Below the pieces are notes generated by a model. That model did no database searches. It was not told the DNA's origin and saw nothing but the letters and a program-made list of their open reading frames with translations. Position numbers and translations under genes: made by a program. Below, one piece after another: positions 1 to 8,100 of a stretch of 64,000 nucleotides of DNA; position 1 is the stretch's first letter; each line of letters opens with the position of its first letter. The stretch comes from an uncultured Oscillospiraceae bacterium (GTDB lineage: Bacteria; Bacillota; Clostridia; Oscillospirales; Acutalibacteraceae). The stretch covers positions 21,916 through 85,915 of the forward strand of contig UQQR01000003.1 in NCBI GenBank assembly GCA_900543215.1. The letters are read 5' to 3'.

Positions 1-1
1 G

Positions 2-814
2 TGCGGTCTTATCGGCAGAAAGTATGTAATCGGTATGGAAAACGGAGAGTTTGAGCAGGCAAGCCGTATTTTTTCGGACTACGGAATTAATACACGGGTA
101 ATAATGGGAGATTTAAACGGCGCCTCTGTTTCGGAGATTGAAAGGAATAATATCGGAATACTTTTTTTACAGCCGTCCGCGCTTTCGAAAATAAGCGTTA
201 CGGGACTTTCTTCAAGACGGAACGAGTTTGCGGATTGGGCAAACGAATCGCCCGACAGACTTTTTATAGAGGACGACTATAACGGAGAGCTTCGTTACAC
301 GGCACGGAGCGTTACCGCATTTCAGGGGAAATGCCCCGAGCGGACGGTCTATATAGGCAGTTTTTCGAAGCTGCTTTTGCCGAGCGTAAGAATTGCGTAT
401 ATGGTTTTACCTGACAGTCTCTCCGTTAAGCTTAACAAAAGGCTCAGCATATACAACCAAACCTGCGGAAAGGTTGAACAGCTGGCGCTCAGGCGTTATA
501 TCGAAACGGGGGCGCTTGAAAAGCATTTGAGAAGGCTCAGAAAGCTGTATAATGAAAAAAGCCGTATTTGCGGCCGTATTATTTCGGAATTGATACCGAG
601 TGCCAAGCAAACGCTTTTTGAATCCTCATTGACCGTTTTGTTGGAGCCTGAAAATACGGAAATTACGGAAAAGATTTATTCCAACGCCCGTAAATATGGA
701 ATTTCTTTAGGGAAAACGGCTTCACGGAATGAGGTTCGGCTTTGCTTTGCCGGAATAAGCAGGGACGATATTTACACGGCAATAAGGCTGTTAAGCGAGG
801 ATTTGCCACAATAA
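2..814 (+). CDS. MocR/PdxR-type transcriptional regulator, aminotransferase-like domain (5' end outside window)
   Basis: The reading frame is open to the left edge, so this is the C-terminal part of a longer protein; an internal Met at 35 is not a credible start. The visible part is a fold-type I PLP-dependent aminotransferase domain. Diagnostic motifs are IEDDYNGELRY (the PLP-contacting Asp-Tyr region) and SFSK, whose Lys would form the Schiff base with PLP. In the MocR subfamily such a domain follows an N-terminal GntR winged helix, and the proteins sense PLP or amino-compound levels. The GntR part would lie before base 1, so the regulator assignment is inferred from the subfamily-type motifs; a free aminotransferase is the alternative. 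A strong terminator follows at once. Confidence 0.8.
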   Translation, partial: CGLIGRKYVIGMENGEFEQASRIFSDYGINTRVIMGDLNGASVSEIERNNIGILFLQPSALSKISVTGLSSRRNEFADWANESPDRLFIEDDYNGELRYTARSVTAFQGKCPERTVYIGSFSKLLLPSVRIAYMVLPDSLSVKLNKRLSIYNQTCGKVEQLALRRYIETGALEKHLRRLRKLYNEKSRICGRIISELIPSAKQTLFESSLTVLLEPENTEITEKIYSNARKYGISLGKTASRNEVRLCFAGISRDDIYTAIRLLSEDLPQ

Positions 815-824
815 TACGGTCTGT

Positions 825-852
825 AAAAAACGACGCTTCGGCGTCGTTTTTT
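825..852 (+). terminator. Intrinsic terminator after the MocR-type gene
   Basis: Arms AAAAAACGACGC and GCGTCGTTTTTT with a TTCG tetraloop, ending in a T run. It separates the regulator gene from the lysis cassette. Confidence 0.9.
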
Positions 853-923
853 TGTCGGTGAATGTCGCAATAAAAATGTTGTATTATTTTCACAGGCAAA
901 CAGATATGTGCGGAGGTGAAAAA

Positions 924-1229
924 ATGGATGACTGTTTTACGGAAAGGCTTGCAAGGCTCGAGGCTGAAGATAAAAACATCTTTCATCAGCTTGACGAAAT
1001 AAAAGCCGAGGTAAGAGATATAAGAAAGCTTACTGCGGCAGTTGAAAAAATAGCCGATCAAATGAAAAACACCTCGCAAAAGGTAGACTCGATAGACAGG
1101 CGGCTTGATACGGTCGAAAGAGCACCGGCTGAAGAGTTTAATCATTATAAAAGATTAATCGTAAACTGTATTATAACGGGTGTTTTGGGAGCGGTTACAG
1201 GCGCCGTGCTCACATTAATTATAAAATAA
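924..1229 (+). CDS. XhlA-like phage lysis-associated membrane protein
   Basis: A 101-residue protein. The frame is open from 852, but ATG 924 is preferred because GGAGGTG sits at 912-918. Residues about 5-70 are charged and heptad-like, predicting a coiled coil, and the last about 20 residues form one hydrophobic membrane segment (IVNCIITGVLGAVTGAVLTL). This architecture is that of the hemolysin XhlA family, which sits in the lysis cassettes of Bacillus PBSX-type prophages. It lies 29 bp upstream of a GH25 endolysin gene and is the first gene of a three-gene lysis cassette. The family call rests on architecture and context; the coiled coil itself is not specific. Confidence 0.7.
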   Translation: MDDCFTERLARLEAEDKNIFHQLDEIKAEVRDIRKLTAAVEKIADQMKNTSQKVDSIDRRLDTVERAPAEEFNHYKRLIVNCIITGVLGAVTGAVLTLIIK

Positions 1230-1258
1230 GAAACAACCTTTAAGAACGGAGAATAAAA

Positions 1259-2176
1259 ATGAAACAAATTTTAAAAAAAGGAATAGATGTATCGTACTAT
1301 CAGGGCGATATTGACTGGGAGAAAGCAAAATCGGCAGGAGTGGAATTTGCGATAATCCGCTGCGGCTACGGAATGGATGTTAAAAATCAGGATGATGAAA
1401 AATTTGAAAGAAATGTAACAGAGTGCGAAAGGCTCAGTATACCGTACGGAGTTTATTTGTACAGCTATGCCGATTCGGTGGAAAAAGCCGAGTCGGAGGC
1501 TGCCCACACACTTCGTATGCTAAACGGCAGAAAACCGCTTTACCCCGTTTATTATGACCTTGAAAACGCACAGACTACCGGCAAATGCAGTAAAGAACAG
1601 ATACTTGAAATTGCCAAGACCTTTGTCGGTATTATGGAGGCAAACGGTCTGTGGGCAGGAATATATGCAAATCTTCACTGGAACAACACCCTGCTTACCG
1701 ACGGGTGGTATGATTCCAAGGCACGCTGGATCGCCCAATGGGCGGATAACTGCACCTACGGCGGAGAGTACGGCATATGGCAGTATACCTCCTCGGGCAG
1801 AATCGACGGTATAAACGGCAATGTTGACCTTGATTATGCTTATGTTGACTATCCTGTATTGATTTCGGGAACCGCTAATGAACCGGCAAAGCAAACCAAA
1901 ACCACGGCAGAGCTTGCAAACGAGGTTATATCAGGCGCCTGGGGCAACGGTGAGGAACGCAGGCAAAGGCTTACCGCCGAGGGGTATAATTACGACGAGG
2001 TACAGGCAGAAGTCAACCGACTGATGGCTAAACCCGCTAAAAAAAGCAGCGAGGAGATTGCAAAGGAAGTTATAAGGGGCAGTTGGGGCAACGGAAAGGA
2101 ACGCAAGGACAGACTTGTTGCCGCCGGATATAATTATTCTGAAATACAGGGTATAGTGAATAAACTGTTAAAATAG
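1259..2176 (+). CDS. GH25 muramidase (endolysin) with two C-terminal CW_7 repeats
   Basis: A 305-residue glycoside hydrolase family 25 lysozyme that would cleave the MurNAc-GlcNAc bond of peptidoglycan. The N-terminal GIDVSYYQGDIDW motif, the catalytic Asp-x-Glu in YYDLENA and the later QYTSSGRIDG segment define the GH25 barrel (about residues 6-205). Two similar repeats of about 39 residues follow (about 217-256 and 267-305), each with the pattern A-x-E-V-I-x-G-x-W-G-N-G, then G-Y-N-Y. This is the CW_7 wall-binding repeat known from Cpl-7 lysozyme. There is no signal peptide, so release needs the holin encoded 14 bp downstream. RBS CGGAGAA precedes the ATG. A phage-type endolysin is therefore favoured over a secreted autolysin. 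Confidence 0.93.
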   Translation: MKQILKKGIDVSYYQGDIDWEKAKSAGVEFAIIRCGYGMDVKNQDDEKFERNVTECERLSIPYGVYLYSYADSVEKAESEAAHTLRMLNGRKPLYPVYYDLENAQTTGKCSKEQILEIAKTFVGIMEANGLWAGIYANLHWNNTLLTDGWYDSKARWIAQWADNCTYGGEYGIWQYTSSGRIDGINGNVDLDYAYVDYPVLISGTANEPAKQTKTTAELANEVISGAWGNGEERRQRLTAEGYNYDEVQAEVNRLMAKPAKKSSEEIAKEVIRGSWGNGKERKDRLVAAGYNYSEIQGIVNKLLK

Positions 2177-2190
2177 GGGGAGAGGATAAT

Positions 2191-2391
2191 ATGAAAAACA
2201 AAATGATTAAATGGGCAAAGGCCGCCGCCGTAAGAGCGCTTAAAACGATTGCGCAGACTGCCGTAGCCACAATAGGGACTTCGGCTATGATGGCTTCCGT
2301 AAACTGGAAGGTAGTAATTTCCGCATCGTTGCTTGCCGGAATACTTTCGGTATTGACATCGCTTGCGGGATTACCCGAAATAAACGAATAA
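2191..2391 (+). CDS. r1t-family phage holin
   Basis: A 66-residue protein with a basic N-terminus (MKNKMIKWAKAAAVRALK), a first hydrophobic segment (about 18-35), a short polar turn containing W, a second hydrophobic segment (about 40-57) and the ending LTSLAGLPEINE. The pattern A-x-R-A-x-K-T-x-A-Q-T and the terminal LTSLAGLP are those of the Lactococcus phage r1t holin family. Holins form lesions in the cytoplasmic membrane and let endolysin reach the wall. A strong RBS (GGGGGAGAGG) precedes it. Its position right after the lysin gene supports the call. It is the last gene of the cassette. Confidence 0.85.
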   Translation: MKNKMIKWAKAAAVRALKTIAQTAVATIGTSAMMASVNWKVVISASLLAGILSVLTSLAGLPEINE

Positions 2392-2467
2392 AAGCGCCGC
2401 CGCACCGACGGGCATGAGGACGATATAACCGTTATGACTGCCATAATCAAAAAGGCGGTATAAAAAT

Positions 2468-2500
2468 ACGCTGTTTTAGGGGTATTCCTTAAAACAGCGT
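2468..2500 (+). terminator. Hairpin terminator after the lysis cassette
   Basis: ACGCTGTTTTA pairs with TAAAACAGCGT across a short GGG/TCC-containing loop and is followed by the T-rich GTTTATTATTG. It closes the cassette on its right. Confidence 0.75.
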
Positions 2501-2522
2501 GTTTATTATTGTACACCGTTTC

Positions 2523-2750
2523 TTAATATCTTGGCGGTACAGAAAACAACCATAGAAACATAATCTTCTTTTCCTTAGCTTTCGCTATTCTGTTTTGAAT
2601 TTCCGTTTCTGTCATAGGTATAGCCTTGCTGATTTCTTCGATTAAATCAAAGTTATCAATCATAAAGGTGACTGCCTTTATTGCCTTGCTCGGCAATTTT
2701 GGGATTTGTTCTGCAAGATAAAGTATTTTATCCTCTTTTGTTTTTTCCAT
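2523..2750 (-). CDS. Uncharacterised 75-residue protein paired with a divergent XRE regulator
   Basis: A 75-residue acidic/basic mixed protein starting MEKTKEDKILYLAEQIPKL, with no membrane segment or zinc motif. I do not recognise a named family. The first 45 residues look helical and amphipathic. GGAGG sits 7 bp before the ATG, so the start is good. It is divergent from the XRE-type regulator gene at 2952, with a 200-bp AT-rich spacer that holds three copies of a candidate operator; the two genes probably form one regulatory pair. The last ten residues (FLWLFSVPPRY) are hydrophobic and unlike the rest, so the C-terminus may have been altered. No function is assigned. Confidence 0.65.
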   Translation of the reverse strand: MEKTKEDKILYLAEQIPKLPSKAIKAVTFMIDNFDLIEEISKAIPMTETEIQNRIAKAKEKKIMFLWLFSVPPRY

Positions 2751-2875
2751 AAAATTTCCTCCGTCAAACTGTGTTTGGAATTTAGAGCAACACTTTGTTT
2801 TTGATTTCCTTAGTGCTATGGCTAATTAATTATTTTTTTTAATACTCTAAAACCATAAAATGATAAATTTCTTAT

Positions 2876-2935
2876 CTTTAACACAATTATAGCGACAAAA
2901 TATGTTAAAGTCGAGTAAAAATCCTATCTTTAACA
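2876..2935. promoter_or_regulatory. Three copies of an 8-bp candidate operator (CTTTAACA/TGTTAAAG)
   Basis: CTTTAACA occurs at 2876-2883 and 2928-2935, each within a longer TATCTTTAACA, and its complement TGTTAAAG lies between them at 2903-2910. The copies start 27 and 25 bp apart, about 2.5 helical turns. All three are in the spacer between the 75-residue protein gene and the XRE gene. Binding by the XRE protein is inferred. Confidence 0.5.
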
Positions 2936-2951
2936 TAAAAAAGGTACAGTT

Positions 2952-3194
2952 ATGAAAATTTATAATTTTAATGGCAAAAATAACATTTGCGGAGAAAGAG
3001 TACACGAAGCGCGTTGTAAATTAAGGCTTACACAAAGTGATTTAGCCGCAAAGCTTCAAATAAGAGGTGTTTCCATAGAGCGTGACGGCATATCAAGAAT
3101 TGAAATCGGAACTCGCTTTGTAGCAGACTATGAATTAAGAGAACTAGCAAAAATTTTAAATGTCACTCTTGAATGGTTGCTTGGCGTTAATTAA
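2952..3194 (+). CDS. XRE-family helix-turn-helix regulator
   Basis: An 80-residue single-domain DNA-binding protein. After a short N-terminal strand (MKIYNFNGKN), residues about 13-78 match the five-helix HTH_3/Cro-C1 fold: RVHEARCKLRLTQSDLAAKL gives helices 1-2 and GISRIEIGTR the recognition helix region, ending in the typical LAKILNVTLEWLLG. There is no effector or protease domain, so it likely works as a dimeric repressor, perhaps of itself and of the divergent 75-residue protein gene. The surrounding DNA is clearly richer in A and T than the gltBD genes beside it, suggesting acquired DNA. RBS AAGG is close to the ATG. Confidence 0.9.
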   Translation: MKIYNFNGKNNICGERVHEARCKLRLTQSDLAAKLQIRGVSIERDGISRIEIGTRFVADYELRELAKILNVTLEWLLGVN

Positions 3195-3201
3195 ATAACA
3201 A

Positions 3202-3225
3202 AAGCCTTGCCGTATGGCAAGGCTT
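3202..3225 (+). terminator. Intrinsic terminator after the XRE gene
   Basis: AAGCCTTGCC and GGCAAGGCTT form a perfect 10-bp stem with loop GTAT, followed by GATTTTT. Confidence 0.9.
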
Positions 3226-3233
3226 GATTTTTA

Positions 3234-3630
3234 ATGTATTGAGAAAATATTTTATATACACTCTTACAAAAGATTTGTGCAAGGGGTTTCAAAAGGGGTT
3301 TTACCCCTTTGCCATTGGGCAAGCAGGAAATAGGGATTGTAACTTACGGCTGTGCTATTCCCTGCTTGCCGTAGGGGGTCTTAGGGGACCCACCCTCGGT
3401 CTCCTAATGTTCTTTGCATCCTTTCTTTCAATAAAGAAAGGATGTGCCTGCACGGCATGAGTGCAGCAGACCAAAGCAAAGTAAAAAGCCATAAACCGGC
3501 GTTAGCCGAGCAATAGCTTTTTATATGCAAAAACAAACTCAGCTAATCAAAAAACTACAAACCTGCTTTAGCAGAGAAGTAAACGAATTACCTAACAAGT
3601 GCAACAGAATTTGCTTTGCTATACGCACCT
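3234..3630. repeat. Noncoding block rich in inverted repeats, possibly a repeat element
   Basis: No convincing gene lies between the XRE terminator and gltD. The block contains GGGG-TTTTA-CCCC near 3295-3306, a 16-bp inverted repeat with one mismatch (3318-3333 with 3355-3370), a GGGGACC/GGTCTCC stem around 3374-3404, a perfect 12-bp hairpin CATCCTTTCTTT/AAAGAAAGGATG with loop CAAT (3417-3444), and CTGCAC/GTGCAG (3448-3466). The density of pairing suggests a folded transcript or a small repeated element. A 78-codon frame across it is broken up by the hairpins and is not credible. A palindrome TACACCAA/TTGGTGTA sits at the right border, inside the gltD 3' end. Confidence 0.5.
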
Positions 3631-5115
3631 CTACACCAAATTGGTGTACCCCATTAAATATTCGTCAATTTCTTTGGCGGCGGCTCTGCCCTCGGCTATC
3701 GCCCATACCACAAGCGACTGCCCCCTGTGGCTGTCCCCTGCCGTGAAAAGCTTATCAACGCTTGTTTTGTAAGAACCGTCCTGTGTTTTAATATTGCTTC
3801 TTTCGTTAGTTTCCGCACCGAACGCCTCGGAAATATAAGGCTTGGGTCCCAAAAATCCTGCGGCTATAAGCAAAAGTCCGCAATCAAGGGTTTTCTCACT
3901 GCCCTTTATTTCGGTCATAACGGTTCTGCCGCTCTTTTTATCCTTTTCGGGTTTAAGCTCTACGGTCACAACAGCTTTTATGTTGCCGTTTTCATCCGAA
4001 ACAAAGGATTTGACGGTGGTGCAATAGACTCTCGGATCTTTGCCGAAGACGGCTATCGCCTCCTCCTGACCGTAATCGGTCTTGCATACCCTCGGGTACT
4101 GCGGCCACGGGTTGGCGGCAGTTCTGCTGTCCGGCAATTTCGGCATCATTTCAAGCTGAGTTACCGATTTACAGCCGTGGCGTATGCAGGTGCCTACGCA
4201 GTCGTTACCCGTATCGCCGCCACCGACTATTATTACATCCTTATCCTTGGCGGAAATAAATCCGTCCTTTAATCCGTTGTCAAGCAGCGCCTTTGTGGTG
4301 GATTTCAGAAAATCAACGGCAAAGTAAACGCCCTTTACATCACGGTTTTCAACCTTTAAATCACGGGGGTTGCCTGCACCGCAGCAGATTACGACTGCGT
4401 CATATGTTTTTAAAAGCTCGTCGGCACTTATGTCCTTTCCGACATTAACGCCTGTCAGAAATTCTATTCCCTCCGCTTTCATAAGGCTTACACGCCTGTC
4501 GACAACCGATTTTTCAAGTTTCATATTGGGTATACCGTACATCAAAAGTCCGCCTATGCGGTTGTCCTTTTCGTATACGGTAACGCTGTGACCCCTGCCG
4601 TTAAGGCGTTGGGCGCAGGCAAGACCCGACGGTCCCGAGCCTATCACCGCAACCCTCTTGCCTGTGCGTACCTCGGGCGGATGAGGCTTTACAAGACCGT
4701 TTTTATAGCCGTTTTCTATTATAGCAAGCTCGTTTTCCTTAACGGTAACAGCATCTCCGTAAAGTCCGCAGGAGCAAGCCGCCTCGCAGAGCGCGGGACA
4801 TACTCTTCCGGTAAATTCCGGAAAGCTTGCGGTCTTTGTCAGGCGTGCCAGCGCATATTCCCAATTTCCGTTGAATATTTCGTCGTTCCACTCCGGAATA
4901 AGGTTATGCAGCGGACAGCCCGACACCATTCCGCCGAGCTTCATTGCGGATTGGCAAAACGGAATTCCGCAGTTCATACATCTTGCGCCCTGCTGTTCTC
5001 TTGCCGCCTTTTGCATAGGGGAATGAAACTCGTTGAAATTTTTAATTCTTTCGGCAGGCTCTGTCGATTTATTAAGCTTTCTTTCAAATTCTAAAAATCC
5101 GGTAGGTTTTCCCAT
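3631..5115 (-). CDS. gltD: Glutamate synthase (NADPH) small subunit
   Basis: A 494-residue protein, the normal size for GltD. It feeds electrons from NAD(P)H through FAD and iron-sulfur centres to the large subunit. The N-terminal cysteine clusters (ARCMNCGIPFC, SGCPLHNLIPEW, VCPALCEAACSCG) would hold the 4Fe-4S centres. Two dinucleotide-binding loops follow: VAVIGSGPSGLACA for FAD and VIIVGGGDTGNDC for NADPH. It starts 14 bp after gltB and is co-transcribed with it. Its last residues (TNLV) are encoded by a short palindrome bordering the repeat-rich block, so the extreme C-terminus may have been replaced. No terminator is obvious after it. Confidence 0.96.
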   Translation of the reverse strand: MGKPTGFLEFERKLNKSTEPAERIKNFNEFHSPMQKAAREQQGARCMNCGIPFCQSAMKLGGMVSGCPLHNLIPEWNDEIFNGNWEYALARLTKTASFPEFTGRVCPALCEAACSCGLYGDAVTVKENELAIIENGYKNGLVKPHPPEVRTGKRVAVIGSGPSGLACAQRLNGRGHSVTVYEKDNRIGGLLMYGIPNMKLEKSVVDRRVSLMKAEGIEFLTGVNVGKDISADELLKTYDAVVICCGAGNPRDLKVENRDVKGVYFAVDFLKSTTKALLDNGLKDGFISAKDKDVIIVGGGDTGNDCVGTCIRHGCKSVTQLEMMPKLPDSRTAANPWPQYPRVCKTDYGQEEAIAVFGKDPRVYCTTVKSFVSDENGNIKAVVTVELKPEKDKKSGRTVMTEIKGSEKTLDCGLLLIAAGFLGPKPYISEAFGAETNERSNIKTQDGSYKTSVDKLFTAGDSHRGQSLVVWAIAEGRAAAKEIDEYLMGYTNLV

Positions 5116-5129
5116 TTCTATTCCCCTCC

Positions 5130-8100
5130 TTATTTCTGCACCGAATAAAAGGCTTCAAGCTCTGCTTCCTCTCGGGAGAGACCCTTTTCCTCAAAACGGC
5201 TGATTTCCGCTAACATACGGCTGTAATCGTTCGGCACTATCTTTTTGAAATACGGAATATAATTACTGAAGTCGTTAAGTATCCGTCTTGCCTTAGGCGA
5301 ACCGGTAGCGGCAAAATGCTTTTCTATCATAGAGCGCAGCTCTTCAATATCGTGCTTTTCCTCAACGCCGCTCATGGTAACAAGCTCTTTGTTAAGGCGC
5401 AGATAAAAATCAAAGTTTTCATCAAGCACATAAGCTATACCGCCGCTCATACCTGCCGCAAAGTTTTTGCCGGTAGGTCCTAAAACTACCGCTCTGCCGC
5501 CCGTCATATACTCACAGCCGTGGTCGCCTGTTCCCTCGCATACGGCGCATGCGCCGGAATTTCTTACGCAGAAGCGTTCGCCTGCTATACCGTTTATGTA
5601 AGCCTCGCCCGAGGTTGCGCCGTAAAGCGCTACATTGCCTATTATAATATTTTCCTCTGCCTTAAATTTTGAGTCGGCGGGCGGAGCTACTATAAGCTTG
5701 CCGCCCGAAAGTCCCTTGCCGAAATAATCGTTGCTGTCGCCCTCAAGACGGATAGTAAGACCTTTCGGTATAAACGCGCCGAAGGATTGACCGCCGCCGC
5801 CGTGACAGTTGATAACATAGGTATCGTCCGACAATGTATTCTTATATTTCTTGGTTATTTCCGAACCGAATATCGTACCGAGAGTACGGTTTGTGCTTGA
5901 AACATTTATATCTATTGCCTTCGGTTTACCCGATTTTAACGCCGATTTGAACGAAGGAATAATTACCGCCTCGTCAACCGTTTTTTCAAGCTCGAAATTA
6001 AACACATTATCGGGTCTGAAGTGCTTTTCGCTTTGCGGAGCGCTCTTATCGCTGTAAAGAATTTGCGAAAGGTCTGCCATTGCCGCGCGCTTTGTTACGG
6101 TTTTCTCGCGCACCTTAATCAAATCGGTACGACCCACCAGTTCCTCAACCGTTTTAACTCCGAGCGACGCCATTATTTCACGCAGTTCCTCGGCAATATA
6201 GGTCATAAAATTCATTACATATTCGGGTTTTCCGCAAAAACGCTTTCTAAGCTCGGGATTTTGCGTGGCTATACCGCAGGGGCAGGTGTCAAGATTGCAC
6301 ACCCGCATCATAATACAGCCCATAGTTATAAGCGGAGCCGTTGCAAATCCGAACTCCTCCGCACCGAGAATAGCCGCAATGGCAACATCTCTGCCGCTCA
6401 TAAGCTTGCCGTCGGTCTCAAGTATTACCCTTGAACGCAGTCCGTTGCTTATAAGGGTCTGATGCGCCTCCGCAAGACCAAGCTCCCACGGAAGTCCCGC
6501 ATTGTGAATGGAGCTTTGCGGAGCCGCTCCCGTGCCGCCGTCATATCCTGAGATAAGCACGACCTGAGCGCCCGCCTTAGCAACGCCTGCCGCAATGGTG
6601 CCGACTCCTGCCTCGGAAACAAGCTTTACGGAAATTCTGGCGTCCTTATTGGCGTTTTTAAGGTCGAAAATAAGCTGGGCTAAATCCTCGATAGAATAAA
6701 TATCGTGATGCGGCGGCGGAGAGATAAGCGATACTCCGGGCGTTGAATAACGTGTCTTTGCTATCCACGGATAAACCTTTTTACCGGGCAGATGTCCGCC
6801 CTCGCCGGGCTTTGCGCCCTGCGCCATTTTAATCTGAATTTCCTTAGCGGAAACCAAGTATTCGCTTGTAACTCCGAACCTGCCCGAAGCTACCTGCTTT
6901 ATGGCACTTCCCCGTTCGGTGCCGAGTCTTTCCGGTCTTTCGCCGCCCTCGCCCGAATTTGACTTTCCGCCGAGCCTGTTCATAGCTATCGCCATACATT
7001 CGTGAGCCTCCTGCGAAATAGAGCCGTATGACATAGCGCCCGTTTTAAAGCGTTTTACAATCTCGCTTACGGGTTCTACCTCCTCAAGCGGAACAGGGGT
7101 TACACCCTCCGTATTAAATTCAAGCAATCCTCTCAGCGTATGCGGTCTGCGCTCGTTATCCACCATATCGGTGTATTCCTTAAAGCGCTTATACGAGCCC
7201 TGCTGTGTAGCCTCACGCAGAGCGATAACGGTCTCGGGGCTGTACATATGGTCTTCTTTATCATTGCCCGAGCGTAGCTTATGCTCGCCGACGCTGTCAA
7301 GCGTGGTGTCTACGCCGAGTCCCAACGGATCGAACGCATGGCTGTGGCGGTACTCTACGCCCTCGTTGATCTCCTCAAGACCTATTCCGCCGACGCGGCT
7401 TACGGTATTGGTGAAGTATTTGTCTATAACCTCTTTTTTAATGCCGACGGCCTCGAATATCTGCGACGACTGATACGACTGTATGGTTGAAATACCCATT
7501 TTTGAGGCTATTTTTACTATGCCGTGAAGGATGGCGTTGTTATAATCCCTTATTGCGGTGTGATAATCCTTGTCAAGCAACTTTCTGTCTATAAGTTCGG
7601 TAATACATTCCTCCGCAAGATACGGGTTTACCGCTCTTGCGCCGTAGCCTAAAAGGGTGGCAAAGTGGTGTACATCTCTCGGCTCTGCGCTTTCAAGTAT
7701 TACTGACAGCGCGGTACGCTTTTTGGTGCGTATCAAATGCTGTTCAATAGCCGATACCGCCAAAAGCGACGGAATGGCTACATGGTTTTCATCTACGCCC
7801 CTGTCGGACAAAATAAGTATATTCGCGCCTTTTTTGTAAGCGCGATCACACTCAACAAAAAGGTGGTCAAGCGCCCGTTCAAGCGGAGTATTAGTATAGT
7901 AAAGCAGGGATACGGTTTCAACCTTGAAGCCGGGGCGGTCTATCGCCTTTATTTTCACAAGCTCCGCCGAGGTGATTATCGGGTTCGGCAACTCAAGCAC
8001 GCCGCAGTTTGACGCACTTTCGCTCAGCAGGTTTCCGTCCGAGCCTACATAAACGCTCGTATCGGTAACTACCTCCTCACGGATTGCGTCTATCGGCGGA

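Noticed and set aside
2070..2516. 148-codon minus-strand frame opposite the holin
   Set aside because: It is antisense to the lysin and holin genes and has no RBS or recognised motif.
3224..3460. Open frame of 78 codons in the noncoding block
   Set aside because: It overlaps the terminator hairpin and several inverted repeats, has no good RBS and its product has no recognisable domain.
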